Assembly (NCBI GenBank): GCA_905183005.1
Contig: CAJJDO010000018.1
Span: forward strand, 512,716-576,715
DNA: 64,000 bases
Direction: 5' to 3'
Source: Paramecium pentaurelia
Lineage: Eukaryota; Ciliophora; Oligohymenophorea; Peniculida; Parameciidae
A program made the translations under genes and the position numbers. The notes under the pieces were generated by a model that searched no databases, was not told the origin of the DNA, and worked only from the letters and a program-made list of their open reading frames with translations. Position 1 is the first letter of the stretch. Every line of letters begins with the position of its first letter. This document shows positions 37,325 through 50,191 of the stretch, one piece after another.

Positions 37325-39390
37325 TCAATTTTGATTATTCATAATCTACATGCTTTCAGGTGATCTAAGTTTTGGTTTTTCAGGACTAGAAATGAGATGA
37401 AGAGCTAAATAGGCAATCATTCTAATTCCAACAGCCAATCCTATTAAAATGTAACAGCATTCCCATATAGATAGAGTAATTGATAACATTTCTACAGGAT
37501 TGCATACTTATCCTGGTAAACATTCATAATTTACATCATCAAACTCATTCTATTAAATAATAAGAAAATAATATTACAATAACTGAAGCTTCAAATCCAT
37601 ATTTAAACATTGATAAATAAGTGAATGGATAGAAAATATAAGGAATATTATCTTGATTGACAAAAAATCCACCTAATATCATAAAAGGAATAACTAAAGC
37701 AGGAACTAATGCAGTAGCAACTTCTATTTTTGGTATTATTGTTGATAAAAGTAATCCATATGATACTGCATATTGATATGTTAAGAATTAAATAAATATT
37801 AACATGAAGAATTTTCCAACATTAATATCACTTAATCCAATAACATAATAAACAATGATAACACAAAGAGATGGATATAAAATCTAAAAAGGAAATTCTG
37901 CCAAAGATCTTGCCCAAAAGAATGAATGTACACTATAAGTTTTATTTATTCTTTCTCTTAAAAATAAAGGTCTTTCCATTGAGAATGTATGAAGAGCGCC
38001 TTAGATTCCTCCAAATGCATTAGCTGTACAAATAAAAAAGAGTGCTCCGAAACGATTTTATAATCCTTCATTATATTTTCCTAACTATAATATTATGATT
38101 AATATTTACATCTGAATAAACTAACATAAGCATGATTGCATTAACAATTGATTAAAATATTTTTAATTTAACATCCATTGGATTTCTAATTTCATTTAAA
38201 AAGGATCTTTAGTAGATCAAAACAAATTATTAAATAAATCCAATATGAAATCCAGAATCATTTTCTTTGATCACAGCATTTTCACTTGATTGTAATTCTC
38301 TAATCATATTCGAAGAATAATAATTATTTATAAATTATTAAAGTCTTTCTTCAAATTCTTCTTTGATTTTAGCTTCATCAAAATCTTCAGATTCTCCTGC
38401 CTATATTTTCTCTACTAAAAGACCTTCTTCATTCATTAATTTCATAAAATAATCTGAAGGATTTGAAAAATTAGGACATTAAAAGCCCATATTTGCAAAA
38501 TAATTAATAGCTTATTCAGCATCTCCTTAATAAATAATATTTCCTCTGACTAAAAGCATAAGTCTATCAAAATTGTTAAAGATTTCAGATGAAGGTTAAT
38601 GAATAGTACTGACAATAGTTCTTCCATTCTTTGCCAATCTTTTTAATAGATCAATAACTTATAAGGCAGTAGAGGAATCTAAACCAGTAGTTGGTTCATC
38701 AAGAAATATCAAACTTGGATTTGTCAATAATTCTACACCAATACTTGCTCTCTTTCTTTCACCTCCTGATACACCTCTAATTTAAGTATTTCCTACTCTG
38801 GTATCTGCACATTTTGTAATACCCAACTCTCTGATCAGAGCTTCTACTCTCTATTGTTTTTCTTCTGCAGATATTGTTAATCTCATATTAGCTGAAAAGT
38901 AAAAGGCCTCTAAAAGTATTTATAGTTATTGTACCTCTTGGTGAGAATGTTGCAAGTAATATATCATCTTACATAACATATGCCATTTAATCATTGAATT
39001 TATCAATATCTTCTATTCTTTTTCCATTTAACATAAGTTCTCCAGATATTTGTAAATTGTCAGATATTAAACGACCAGAGAGAAAGTTTAAAAGAGTAGT
39101 TTTGCCTGATCCAGAAGGACCAAGAATTGCAGTGAAATGTGCTGGTTTCATTACTCCTTTAAGATTATTTAACAAACACTTTTAAGTGCTAATCTATAAA
39201 TAAATTATGAATAAATATACTTTTCCAACTTTAATAGTTGCATTAATAATAAGTTTGTCCCATTCTAATTCAATAGGAGTAAATTTTCCTAATGAAAATT
39301 CAGCTCTATTATCTGTATTTACTAGTTGTTCTTCTCTATTTGCTAATGTTTAGAGATTATTATACCATAGGTTTAAAGCTTTTCTGCCAT
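37325..39390 (-). CDS. ABCG-family half-transporter
   Basis: A 645-residue protein with five introns (23, 27, 25, 25 and 28 nt). The nucleotide-binding domain has Walker A GPSGSGKTT, the signature VSGGERKRAS, Walker B LIFLDEPTTGLDSST and the switch STIHQPSSE. The C-terminal half has about six hydrophobic segments (GALFFICTANAFGG, FPFQILYPSLCVIIVYYVIG). NBD-before-TMD order defines the ABCG subfamily, whose members dimerise and move lipids, sterols or xenobiotics across membranes. The late extracellular loop contains Cys residues (NYECLPGQVC). The first exon is recovered only through the 23-nt intron. Confidence 0.94.
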
Positions 39391-39859
39391 TAAAACTTAT
39401 TTAATTTATTGTTCAAAAATGTTATTATTAATCTTTAGAATATTAGAATTGATAAATCTAAAATTTAGAATTCTTCTATTCCTAGTATTAATATAAAAAA
39501 TTTATTTTTAATAATATAAATATTAGAATATAACTTAAATATTATTTATAATACAAATTCTTTTTCTCTTAAAATATCTGAATATATATCTTATAATTAA
39601 ATACTTATTAAAATAACATTATTTATTCTTTTTCAATCTTGATATTTTTCTTTGAGTTTATTTTTTCTATCTTAAATTACATTTAATTAGATCTATATAT
39701 ATATTTATAATATTCAATATTGGATAATTAAGAATTTATTTATATTGATTATATATTTAAAGAATAATAATGTGAAGGAAATTCTATAAAATAATAAGAA
39801 CAAATATATTTTATGATTGTTTTATTTATAAATAGTTATATATTAAATAAAATTTTAAT
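39391..39859. other. Intergenic between divergent genes
   Basis: About 470 bases, extremely AT-rich, no coding signal. Holds the promoters of the ABCG gene and of the HEAT-repeat gene. Confidence 0.6.
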
Positions 39860-42260
39860 ATGAATAACAATACATTAAATAAATCGAGAAGATTGTACAA
39901 TACTTGTGATACTAATTCACAATTAAGAACTATTCTACTAGCTTCTTTAGCAAAATTACAGTTAATATAATAATGTTATTGTTTAGTTCTCAAAGCACAG
40001 CTTAGACTGGTTATAGTGAATTAAGGACTTTGATAGCATAATTACAATAAAATCAATTTGTGATTTTAACGAATTTACTTGATTCTAATGACATCTCAAA
40101 ATAAGCAAAAAAAGATTATATTAAAGTATTTGGTGTATTAGCAGAAATAAGAGGTAGCGATATTTAAGAGTAGTTACCAAGAATTGTATAAATTATAAAT
40201 AAAAGAATATAAGAGGGTAATAATTTTGTTAATTTGTTCTAGGAGATTCTACATTCATTTAAGTGATATCAGATACATTTGCTAATATCAATGAATTTAC
40301 TATCTAAACTTCACCTAATAAATATGAGTTATTTTAATAGATTACAGAATTACTATAATCTAATTTTGTACATAATAATAGAGTTGCTTAATAAATTAGT
40401 GCTTAATCATTATGTAGGATAATTTAAACAACAGATAAATAATTAATGGAGATCATCTTTAAATCATATACATCGAAAACCTTAGAAATTTTAAAGTATA
40501 TCTTGAAATATAATTGTAATTAGATCTCCACACTGCAAAACATAATAAGGATTATTAGAAAGTTTACTAAGTCTTATATTGACAGTAGAAGTAATCTTTG
40601 AACCATGTTTAGAGGAATGTGTACATACTATTACAAATTGTTTGCATTCAGAAGAATGGAACTCACGGTATTAATATAGATATTTCTAGAAAGTTTTCAT
40701 TAGATATAATTTATTCATTAAGTGTGATTTTCCCTCACTATTTTAGAGTAAATGAACATTTCGTCAATAAAATAGGTGAATTAAGATTTGATAAAATAAA
40801 ACATGTAAGAGATGCAGCCTTAGTAGCAATGTCATCACTTAAAGATACAAGATCATTATAATAATAATCAGCTAGAGAACATAAATCAGTGTTTAAATCT
40901 AGTGCTAATAAAGGATTCTTTGAAAGAACATCTGATATATAAATTATAGAGAATAGACCAAGAGATGAAGAAATCTAAAAATAGAAATCAACATTTGCTG
41001 ATATTCTTGTTAAAAATGAAACTCATTCATTTACACTTCCTAATTAATAGATTGAAAGTGAAAAGAGAGCATCACCTATATAAATGTTAACAGATTCTAA
41101 TAAAAACCATTCTCCTTAATGTTCTCCATATATTTAAGCAATTCAACCTACATATCATTTTAGTAATTCTGGATCTAGCAATTAAAAAGAGAAGAAATAT
41201 ATTAATTAAAGTTAAGAGATTCCTAAATCATAAATTTAACTTGCAACACCACCTTAAAAGTAATTCTAAGAAAAATAAGATTTATTAAAATTATATGATT
41301 CAGCCAAAGCTAAATAAAATGCCATATTTGAATAAATCTTAAATTAAAAATTGTAAATTTCAGAACAAAATACACGTTCAGAGATGAATCAATTAAACAA
41401 AAGAATAGATAAAATTGAATAGATGTTAGAAAGAATGTCAGAAACTATAGATAAAAGATTAAATTAATAATAGAATTCTTAATAACAATAATAAATTAAA
41501 TCTCAAAAATAAAAAGTAGTTCCTGTTGAATCTTATTAAGATTAATTTATTCCTTGCTAAATACATTAAAATTATTAATCTCGGAATCTCTAAAATTAAA
41601 ATATATTTGACTCTTTAAATGATGCTCCTTAAGAAACTAACACTAAATTATAAGATATTTTTTTCATAGCTTAAAAGTCTTAATTAAACACTGAATCAAA
41701 ACTGTAAGAATCTAATTTTGAACTAAACTCTGGGAAAATAAGTGATGCTGAATGTAAATTTAGTAAGAATCATTAAAAGTCAACATCAGAGGCTTCACCT
41801 TTAAGAAATAAAGATTAATCTATTCTTACTACTGATAGTAAAAAGACATAATAATAATTACCATCTCCTATTATTTAAAATGCTAAAGTTATTGAATAAC
41901 AAACAGTTATGTAAAAAGTAGAAGATTAATTAGAGGTAAATTTATTATCATTATTAGAAAAATAATATTAATGAAGCTTATTCTACAGCATTAACATCAT
42001 TAGATGATTAGATTATAATATCAACTATGATGAAGACTGGACCATGTACTGAGAGATTAGATTCTACATAAGTTGAATTTTTATTACATAAATTAAGAAC
42101 ATTAGATTGGATTGAAAATGCACTTCAACATCATCTTGCAAGAATGCCAGCTATTTTATTAAAATCAATATCAACATAATTAAATAATGTATAATAAACA
42201 GACTAAGTTAAAAGAATATAAGAGATGATCGAAAAGAAGAAGATGTAATCATAAGAATGA
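39860..42260 (+). CDS. TORTIFOLIA1/SPIRAL2-like HEAT-repeat microtubule-associated protein
   Basis: A 758-residue protein with five introns (26, 26, 28, 22 and 22 nt). Residues about 1-270 form HEAT repeats. The diagnostic part is EEWNSRKFSLDIIYSLSVIF followed by ELRFDKIKHVRDAALVAMSS, which closely follows the W-x-x-R-K-A and C-R-F-D-K-x-K-x-V-R-D signatures of plant TORTIFOLIA1-type proteins. These bind microtubule lattices and minus ends. A Gln/Ser-rich linker with a coiled coil (RIDKIEQMLERMSETIDKRL) comes next. A short folded C-terminal domain (LHKLRTLDWIENALQHHLAR) ends the protein. A microtubule role in the cortex or cilia is an inference from the family. Confidence 0.82.
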
Positions 42261-42522
42261 TATAATCATTTTATTTTTTTTGGCCTTATTAAAATTTTAT
42301 AAACTATTTTATAAAGTAAAATTATGAAATTAATAAAGAATTATATTAAGGATTTAATATTAAATATAAATAATATCTAAGGACAATTAAAGTTAAATTT
42401 AAAAATACTTTAATTATATATTTTCTCATTCTAAATAAAAGTTATCATCTAATTATTAATTAATAATATAAAAATTAAAGTTGAAATATTTTATTTTTAA
42501 TCCTGAACACATATTTAATCTA

Positions 42523-43935
42523 TCATAATTATTATTATTATAACTCAAAATTCAGTTGTGGTTAAATTTTTGAATTTTACTAATAAGCATTTTCCTCTTC
42601 TACTTAATTTAATAATTAATTAGGTTAACTTAATAAGAGAAAATCTTTTATAAGAAATGTTTTATTTTCTTCATCTGAATGCTCTTATGAAATTTCAATC
42701 AATTCTTAATCAAAATCTTAATTAAAATTTCTATTTGTTGGTTTTAATAGAATTCCAAATGAATGACTTTCTTATAACTTTTTACGACCAAATTGATGTT
42801 ATAAAAACATTTATATTCTTGAAAGTTCATAAATGATATTGATATATACTAGTCTTTTTTAGGCTTATTCAACCAAAATAGAACATGCCTTTTTATCTTA
42901 ATCTACTTTTGAGTTCTTGAGTTATTTATAATCAGCAAAATAAAAGCTTAAAACCTAATCAATCAAGCTTCTGTCTAATATTTTTTCATTATAATATAAT
43001 ATTATATACTTCAACATCAAAAGTACATTAACAATTGAACCAACTTAAGCCAATACTTCTCCTATTTTAGGATAAACTATATATAATTCATTTGAAATAG
43101 GATCCAGACGGAGAGTTATAGTAAAATATGTGTCAACTCCTAACATATTTTACCAGAGACTTAAAGATGAAGATGTTGTCAAAATTTAAGCATCTTAAAC
43201 AAAGATTTCTTATTATATGGAATCTAATAAAATTCCATTATCAATATAAGCTTAAGTTTACTTTAAAGATATTTAACTTTATGTCGCAATTACTTAATCT
43301 AAAGAAAAGTAGTATGTCCTTTTGAATAATTCAAATTATTAAGTTTAAGAATTAAACTATTTAAAATTCAATTAAAATTCAAAGTAATTTACTGCAGAAG
43401 TAAAGAAATCATCAATTTCTTTATCACTTGCACAACTTTAATTACCAGATAAATATGAATGATCACATTTCACTAATACAATCATCAATTCTCTAGATTA
43501 GGACAATCTTATCTAATTTAAACCAAACTTTTTAGTCCCATATTTTGAGATTATTTCATCTTAATTTAGAAAAGAAATATTTTCAGATTCATTATCACTA
43601 TCAAAATAAATACCTATTGGAGTAATTATATTATTGTATTAATTAAAGGGATCAACTTATTCATTCTAGTACTTCCAATAAGAAAATTCAAACAGTGATT
43701 CGTCTTCAAAATATAATAATTCTTAAGTTGAATCAGCTTTCATTGTATTAGTCAATTTTGGAAGTAAATTAAATTATATCCACTAATTTATAATGTATGC
43801 TAAATAACCAAAACTAGCTATCAAAATAAAAAGAGATGTAATTCCTCCTATAACAGATTTTTAGCTTTTTACATGTAAATTGATTTATTATCTAAATTCT
43901 ACTCCGAATATATCAATAAATGATAAATAATTCAT
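42523..43935 (-). CDS. Two-TM ciliate transmembrane protein family member
   Basis: A 470-residue intronless protein. It opens MNYLSFIDIFGVEF, followed by a TM segment after Gly-Gly (SVIGGITSLFILIASFGYLA). There is a large soluble region of about 290 residues with spaced aromatic and Cys residues. A second hydrophobic segment follows (PKIGEVLAQVGSIVNVLLML), then a Gln/Glu-rich cytoplasmic tail. This plan matches a large uncharacterised family in Paramecium and Tetrahymena. The soluble part between the TMs probably faces the lumen or outside. No function is known to me. Confidence 0.82.
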
Positions 43936-44186
43936 AAAATATATAATAATCAATATTTTTTAATCTCATAAATATTTAATTATGTATTAATTAGTAATGA
44001 CAATTAAAAATAAAGCAAAATATTTGATAAATATTAATAATTCATAATAAATATCTAATAATAAAATTAAATTTTAATAGTTAATATAATTTATTATGTG
44101 ATATATTCATTTCTAAAGTAAAAAAAGAAATTTTATAATGAAATATCAAAGTAATTATTTATATGAATATTTATAATTCTTTAAAA

Positions 44187-45831
44187 TCATTCATTTCTGA
44201 GTTCATTTAGTATTTGCTTATTGATTTTATTTTATTTCCTAAATAAAATTTATAACATAATATCTTACTTTCCTTCAAAAAATTCAATTTTCAGTATAAA
44301 TTCACTAATTTTTATTTCTGCATTGTTTTTTAAAATAATTAGATCTGATTCTTATTTCTTTTGTGATTATTCTAAAGTTGATAATGAAACCCAAGTGCCA
44401 TTTGCAGAATCTCTTTCTTTAGATCCATCAAAGATTACCCATGATTTTAGACTTAAAATAATTTGAAATTATACTTTTTTGAGTATTTAAATCTGCTCTA
44501 TTTCCTTGATATTGTATTTGAATTGATTTTAACATGATTTTCTTATCCTCTTCCTATTTAACATTCAATAGAATCCTAATTTTTAGAATGAATAAATATA
44601 TTAAATATTTTTCCAGCCTCTAAACCAGATCCACCAAATCTAATAGAAACAATAGGGGCTTTATATTATTTCAATTTATTATAAATTTCTTTATAATATT
44701 CTGCATAATTTTTAGTTTCTTCATTATCATCCTCTTATAATTGTATATTTTAAAATCTTTAAAATAACTATTAGTCACTAAAATGAATTTCATGTTTAAA
44801 TTGCTTTAATATAGTGATTTTTCTTAATAATCTAAAGAATTAATCATCTATTTCAAATCCTTACTCTTTATAAGATTCACATAATAAGACAGTAAAATTT
44901 GTATCACTACCAATACTATATTTTTGATCATATTTCATAATATTAGGTTCATTCTTTTAAATTTTCAAATGAGTTCCACATAAACTACCTAAATCTTAAA
45001 CATAAGCATATCTTGGACAACTAAATTATAAAAATAATTGAGTACTCTAAAAATTAAGAAATTAATTTTATTGCTCTTTAAGGTAATAGAAAATTGAATG
45101 AAGTTCTAATGTTTTATATTGCTAATTTATATATGAGTTTAATCTTTTAATCTTATCTAAAATAATGTTTGCAGACTAATTTGCAATGAATTCTTGATAT
45201 AATTCTATCTTCTGGAAGCACTTAAATAAATTTAAAGAGTTATTACTTATATCATTTGGTATAACTTCTGTTCTATGAGATCTTCCTATAAGGATATCTT
45301 CAGAATCAGCATTTTTATGAGAACCAATGAGACTAAAATTCCTTGTAAAATTTACCCATGTTAATTTATGAAGTATTCATTTGAATGATTAGTATTTGGA
45401 TAATTAGTATTTCTCATCACAGTAACTTTTATATAGGGTTCATTTTTGTTTAACTCTTCATTATGTATTGGAATGGCTCTCTTTTACATATACTTATCAA
45501 GGTTGGAATTCTTGTATCTGAATTAATTGAATTTAAACCTAGGAGATGAGGGTTCTCTTCGACTTTGATTTTATAAATAAAGCATAATTTCTTCATCTTA
45601 ATTGAATGATCTTGAAGTAAATGCATTCATTCTAAAAAAACTTTATTATTATTCTCCATTAGAATAAAAATTTAGAAATTAATTAAATTGTTATGAGGAT
45701 CTAATATCTAAAAATTATTATAGATCTAATAATGGATTATTAAATGGGGAAAGTAAATTATTATTTTAGTTATTGTTGTTATTGTTGTTTTGATTATTAT
45801 CATTATTATCATTATTATTATCATTATTCAT
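44187..45831 (-). CDS. FHA-domain protein
   Basis: A 532-residue protein with two 23-nt introns. An Asn/Gln-rich N-terminus is followed by two forkhead-associated-like regions. The first has ILIGRSHRTEVIPND and later YAYVQDLGSLCGTHLK. The second, near the C-terminus, is complete: ECQIGRGQENHVKI, SNTISRKQSRFKYS, SWVIFDGSKERDSANGTWVS. This contains the G-R, S-R-x-x and N-G-T motifs of a phosphothreonine-binding FHA fold. FHA proteins read phosphorylation in DNA-damage, transcription and trafficking pathways. Which pathway applies is not visible. The frame is intact throughout; an apparent frameshift seen at first was a reading error. Confidence 0.87.
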
Positions 45832-45872
45832 TATAAAAATTAATGAAATATATTAATAATTTATTTAATTTA

Positions 45873-46631
45873 ATGGGTAATTTGTGTAAAAAAGAACAAA
45901 ATCCAAATAGTTCTTATAGATCCTCTATTTACTACGAACCAAGAAAAGGAATCTGTATAAAAGAGACATTGATTGAACGATATTTGTTTGATCGACGCTA
46001 AAGTCTTTTAGTGCCAAGTTTGAGTAGATTAATAATCAAAGAAGAACTTGGTTAAGAGACTGGTACACCTAAGCCAGATGAAAGTTTTATAAAAGGTAGT
46101 CATTTTACATCTTGTACTTCAAATTTAAGAGAAAGTTCTATAACAAATAACACAATCTAATTGTTAAATGTAAATTCTCAAAGATATCTCCACTCTCATA
46201 GAATTCGATATCCTAATTCTCGATTGAATGAAGTCATATGTTGTTAAGATTGTGGTAATGATTATGATAATTGGTCAGTCGAAAATGTTGATGAATCTTT
46301 AGTTAAAGTACTCATTTAGCTTTTAAAATGATAGTTATATCATCCTCTTACTAAATGCTACTTGAAAACTCAATAAAAGAGTAGTAATGGTTAAATCGAT
46401 GTCGGAGGTGGTGAAAATGGTGATATTTGGTAAATTGAAAAAATCAATAACAATATAAGTAAATTCTATAATTATGACTTAGAAATACGACACTTAGACA
46501 CTGGATATTATTTATAAACTAATCTCTACGAATGCAAGCCTGAAGGTTAATTCATAGTTTCATTACTCAATATTGATTCTGGTAAACCTGATGATACTTG
46601 TACTCTTTGGAAAGTAATTGAAATTCAATGA
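45873..46631 (+). CDS. MIR-domain protein
   Basis: A 243-residue protein with one 27-nt intron. A short N-terminal part starts MGNLCKKEQNPNSSYR, with Gly2 and Cys5, so lipid anchoring is possible. It is followed by MIR-type beta-trefoil units: SQRYLHSHRIRYPNSR with VICCQDCGNDYDNWSV, then VKLYHPLTKCYLKTQ with ENGDIWQIEK, and LEIRHLDTGYYLQTN with TCTLWKVIEIQ. MIR motifs occur in SDF2, protein O-mannosyltransferases and InsP3 receptors. Here they stand alone, as in SDF2, but without an obvious signal peptide. The stop is only 35 bases from the stop of the next, convergent gene. Confidence 0.85.
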
Positions 46632-46666
46632 TAATTTTTTATTTTATATCAAAAAAAAGTTGATTT

Positions 46667-47054
46667 TCAACTTCTTCTCATTCTTCTATCTCTTTTTGAT
46701 GGATCCTATCCGTTTCCAACACAATTTTAATCTTAATATGTATAAATGTTTGGGTATGGTTATTTATCTTCAGCTTTTCTATTCTCTTCTGTCAAATGAT
46801 CAGCAAATTTCTAAGAGATATAATAGTTCTAATTACTGATAAATGTTTTCTTGCTTAATTAGCAGATGTTTCTTCTTTTTTTTATCCACCCAAATCAGTG
46901 TTAGGTAAACATGATTCACCTTAAAGTTATATAAATTAATACCTGGTTTCATAGATAAATTATGACCTAATTAATGTTTGGTATGTCTTAAATGTTGATG
47001 TCTTGCTTGAATAACAAAAGCAACTAATAATATGAAAATTATTTGTTTAATCAT
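46667..47054 (-). CDS. Small secreted protein, uncharacterised
   Basis: A 112-residue protein with introns of 23 and 26 nt that together give an in-frame sum. The first 17 residues (MIKQIIFILLVAFVIQA) are a clear signal peptide. The mature part is His/Arg-rich at first (RHQHLRHTKHQLGHN) and then reads SCLPNTDLGGQKKEETSANQ, KFADHLTEENRKAEDK and PNIYTYQDQNCVGNGQ. It has two Cys and a basic C-terminus. It starts 26 bases after the PACRG stop on the same strand, which is very tight even here. I do not recognise it; a granule or surface component is possible. Confidence 0.7.
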
Positions 47055-47080
47055 TAATATATATATATTATTATTCTTCA

Positions 47081-48215
47081 TCAATTTAAAATGCAACTCT
47101 CATATGTTGGTATCATATATTTTATATTTATATAAGCATCCTATTAAATTATCCATCAATATCTTACTTCTCCTCCTGTTTATTCAAATAGTTCAAGTGT
47201 TTCTTATATCAAATCTCCAATAATAACTCTTTTTCTTTGATTATATTCAATTTTATCACCTAAATTTAAATTATTATTTTTATATAAGTTCATTATTGGT
47301 AGAAGTTATCTATAATAAGGAACTAATAAATTAATATAAATAATTTACCTAATGCTTCACCTACCATCTCTCCACTTAATACAAGTTTTTATAAAACCTT
47401 TAATTACACTTCCATAATACTTGGATCTCTTGTATTTAAATTAGCTATCAATAATAAACAAATGCAATTACTTTTAATTGGAATAATTAATTATGGAATT
47501 ACAGGTAATATTTTATTACCTCCACTCTCCAATAAACCATAAGTTCCCAAAATAGCTAAAAATCTATAAGGATCCATTTTTTCCTTTAGTTTTTAATAAA
47601 TTTATCATACTCTTAATCCATCAAAAAATATTGGCAAATAATGATGATAATCTAATTATTCTGGTGATATTTTCCATATAATTCTATTAACACTTCCTTA
47701 ATGATCAACCTATCAATATAGCTTTATTCAAATTACTTTTATTGGTAAATCTCCTCTATCATAATATCTCCTGAAATCTGAAACTGTAATTACTCTTTAA
47801 TCATAAGCTCCTGCTTTTGGTGGTGCTGGTTTATACTCATCCTTCTTTTATAATTATGAACTTGATCTTCCACCTGTTCCCTGATGAGTCCCTTAATATT
47901 TATCTATAAATGCTTAAAAACAATTCATACTAGTAATTAATGCATTTTGAGAAGTTTCATGAACAGGTTCAAATACTTTTTGTTAATTAGCTTTCTCCTT
48001 TGGGATATATTCTTTTGGAAAATCACCAAATGGAGAATGAGGATTCTTTGGAGCATAGGGTGTCTTCCATGCTTTGTAATTCTAAAAGTCATTAAATACT
48101 AAAATACTTGATTTTCTTGTTTTTTTAGTATATTTTTTAAATGATCTTCAACTATCTGTTAAGATGCCAAATTCTCTTTTCTTCCAACAGATTATCCTTG
48201 AATTTTGGGTAGCAT
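47081..48215 (-). CDS. PACRG: Parkin co-regulated gene protein homologue (axonemal)
   Basis: A 324-residue protein with six introns (26-27 nt each). Conserved blocks are FRRYYDRGDLPIK, IIWKISPEQLDYHHYLPIFF, DGL, ESGGNKILPVIPQLIIPIK, LKVLQKLVLSGEMVGEALVP, YYRQLLPIMN, GDLIQETLELFEQTGGEDAY and the terminal YMIPTYESCILN. This matches PACRG nearly along its full length. PACRG sits at the inner junction of ciliary doublet microtubules together with FAP20. The N-terminal extension (MLPKIQGQSVGRKENLAS) is lineage-specific. Five of the six introns I predict carry TGA, so intron retention would generally truncate the protein. Confidence 0.96.
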
Positions 48216-48708
48216 TTAATTATTTAATTTTTATTTATGCAATAATTCTAAACCTCAATCCTTGATAAAGACATACTTTTTTATGTAGAAAAAAACATTA
48301 GAGTTAATCTTTTAAGTTTAGGTTTACTAAAAAATCCTAATGTATATAAATACAAACTATAGTAAATTTAAAATATTATTATTGAGAATTCAAAAAGACT
48401 ATTAGCTTATTAATATTGGAATCTATATAATATAGATATAATGTATTAATATACATTCTTTGATGATATTTCTAAATGATCGACTCTGATAAAATAAATA
48501 ATAAAATATTTCTCTATTAAAAAGATTCCTTTTAAGAATAACTTTTATGATGAAAAAATTCTCATAATATATTCAGAAACATAAATTTTTTAGTCAGTTC
48601 AACTGATAATTCCTATTTATATCTATTATTGAATTTCTTTCTTGTGTATAAATTAGATTATAAAAAAACTAAATTATTCTTTTTCTTATTAAAATTACAT
48701 AAATAATT
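48216..48708. other. Intergenic between divergent genes
   Basis: About 490 AT-rich bases, no coding signal; carries the promoters of PACRG and of the gamma-carbonic-anhydrase-like gene. Confidence 0.6.
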
Positions 48709-49807
48709 ATGTTCAAAGTCAAGATTCTCCAATTATTTGATTCCTTTGTGTTAAATAATCTCGGCCCATACTAGAGGAGAATTGGAAAAAGTTTCCTCTC
48801 CTAAGGAAATGATATGCTTGGAAGCGAAGCTAGCGATGATCGTTTAGTATAGTGTTTGAGATAAGTACAATCTAATGGTCAAACTCCCTAAATTAGTGAA
48901 GCATTATTTACTGCCCCTAATTCAGTTTTAATTGGAAATGTTATCCTTAAATAGAAGTACTCTAAGAAATGTTCATCATTAGTTCCTCTGTCTGGTATGG
49001 TGCTACTTTACGTGCTGATTAAAATGCTATAACAGTAGGCAAGAATGCTTTAATATAAGATAATGTCTATGTAAAAGCAACATAACCAGTGACTTTAGGA
49101 AATAATTCTTATGTAGGACCAAATTCAAATTTATAAGGATGTTTAATTGGTGATGATGCATTTATTGGAATGGGATCTACAATTAAATAAGGTGCTTCTG
49201 TTTAAGGAATTGTTGCAGCTGGATCTCTTGTACCAGAGGGCACTCAAATTAAACAAGGAGAAGTTTGGGCTGGATCTCCTGCCAAATATTTAAGAGATAT
49301 CACACCTCAAGAATTACAAATCCTTAGAGAATATAAATAAGAATTAATGGAATTAGCATAAGTTCATGGTGAAGAAACATCAAAGAGTTTCAGATAAGTA
49401 ATTTTTATATTCATTTTAGATTGTAATTGATACAGATGAGAGATTATTAAAATAATAAAGGGGAAATGAAGAAGAAGCTCTGTAGAAAATTGCTGAATTG
49501 AATTTCCCTTTAGAATATGAGGATGAAGAATTTATTGAATAGAGAGTTTTTATGAAATAATAACCTCCTATGTTCATGGATTCTGAAAATCTTTTTAGTC
49601 AACAAGATTAATATGAATAAGATCTAAATTAATTTTCTGAAAGTATTCATAAATCCGAATCTCCTAGATATATAAAAATATGGTGAAGATTATTAAATTT
49701 ATGAAGAGGCTAAAAAGTACTTTGAATAAAACCCATAAGCTAAAGCTAATCAATTCCAATAAAAATCTGAAATTCCTGATGATTAACCATGGAGTAGAAA
49801 ATATTGA
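48709..49807 (+). CDS. Gamma-carbonic-anhydrase-like protein (mitochondrial complex I type), zinc ligands missing
   Basis: A 341-residue protein with introns of 26, 22 and 25 nt. The left-handed beta-helix reads SSVWYGATLRADQNAITVGK, NALIQDNVYVK, VTLGNNSYVGPNSNLQGCLI, GDDAFIGMGSTIKQGASVQG and GEVWAGSPAKYLRDIT, as in gamma-carbonic anhydrases. The three His that bind zinc in active enzymes are absent at their usual places (V-K-A instead of V-H, G-P-N and L-Q instead of G-H and L-H). It therefore resembles the non-catalytic gamma-CA-like subunits built into the membrane arm of respiratory complex I. A 110-residue C-terminal extension is charged and Gln-rich. Confidence 0.9.
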
Positions 49808-50191
49808 TTTATTAGACATCAAATAAAAAATTGATCAAAACCGATTATCTTATCATATATTCTATTTTGTTTTAAGCAATACTAAAATTATATTTAATAA
49901 TAATTAAAATTAATATATCCAGATGATCCTAAAATTATTATTATTAATGGATAAAAATATTTAAATTAATTTAATAATCCTAGATTGATCAATTAATTAA
50001 TAATTTTATTTTGAAAGTATAATCAACCGATAATATAATAATTTTATATCTATTACGAATACAATAAAATAGAACATAAGTACTTTAGATATTCATATTA
50101 AAATAAAAACCTAAAAATATTCAAAACATATTAAAAAAATAAATAAATTCTATTAATGGAATTTTTTTGAAAACATTGTTAAATCAATACA
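49808..50191. other. Intergenic between convergent genes
   Basis: About 385 AT-rich bases between two stop codons. No coding signal seen. Confidence 0.6.

Noticed and set aside
44560..44620. Apparent two-base frameshift in the FHA gene
   Set aside because: Re-checking coordinates showed the frame is continuous (51 bases, 17 codons, between the two anchor codons); my first transcription had dropped bases.
46618..46839. Plus-strand open frame beyond the MIR gene
   Set aside because: It is antisense to the last exon of the small secreted protein gene, whose introns and signal peptide make a better model.
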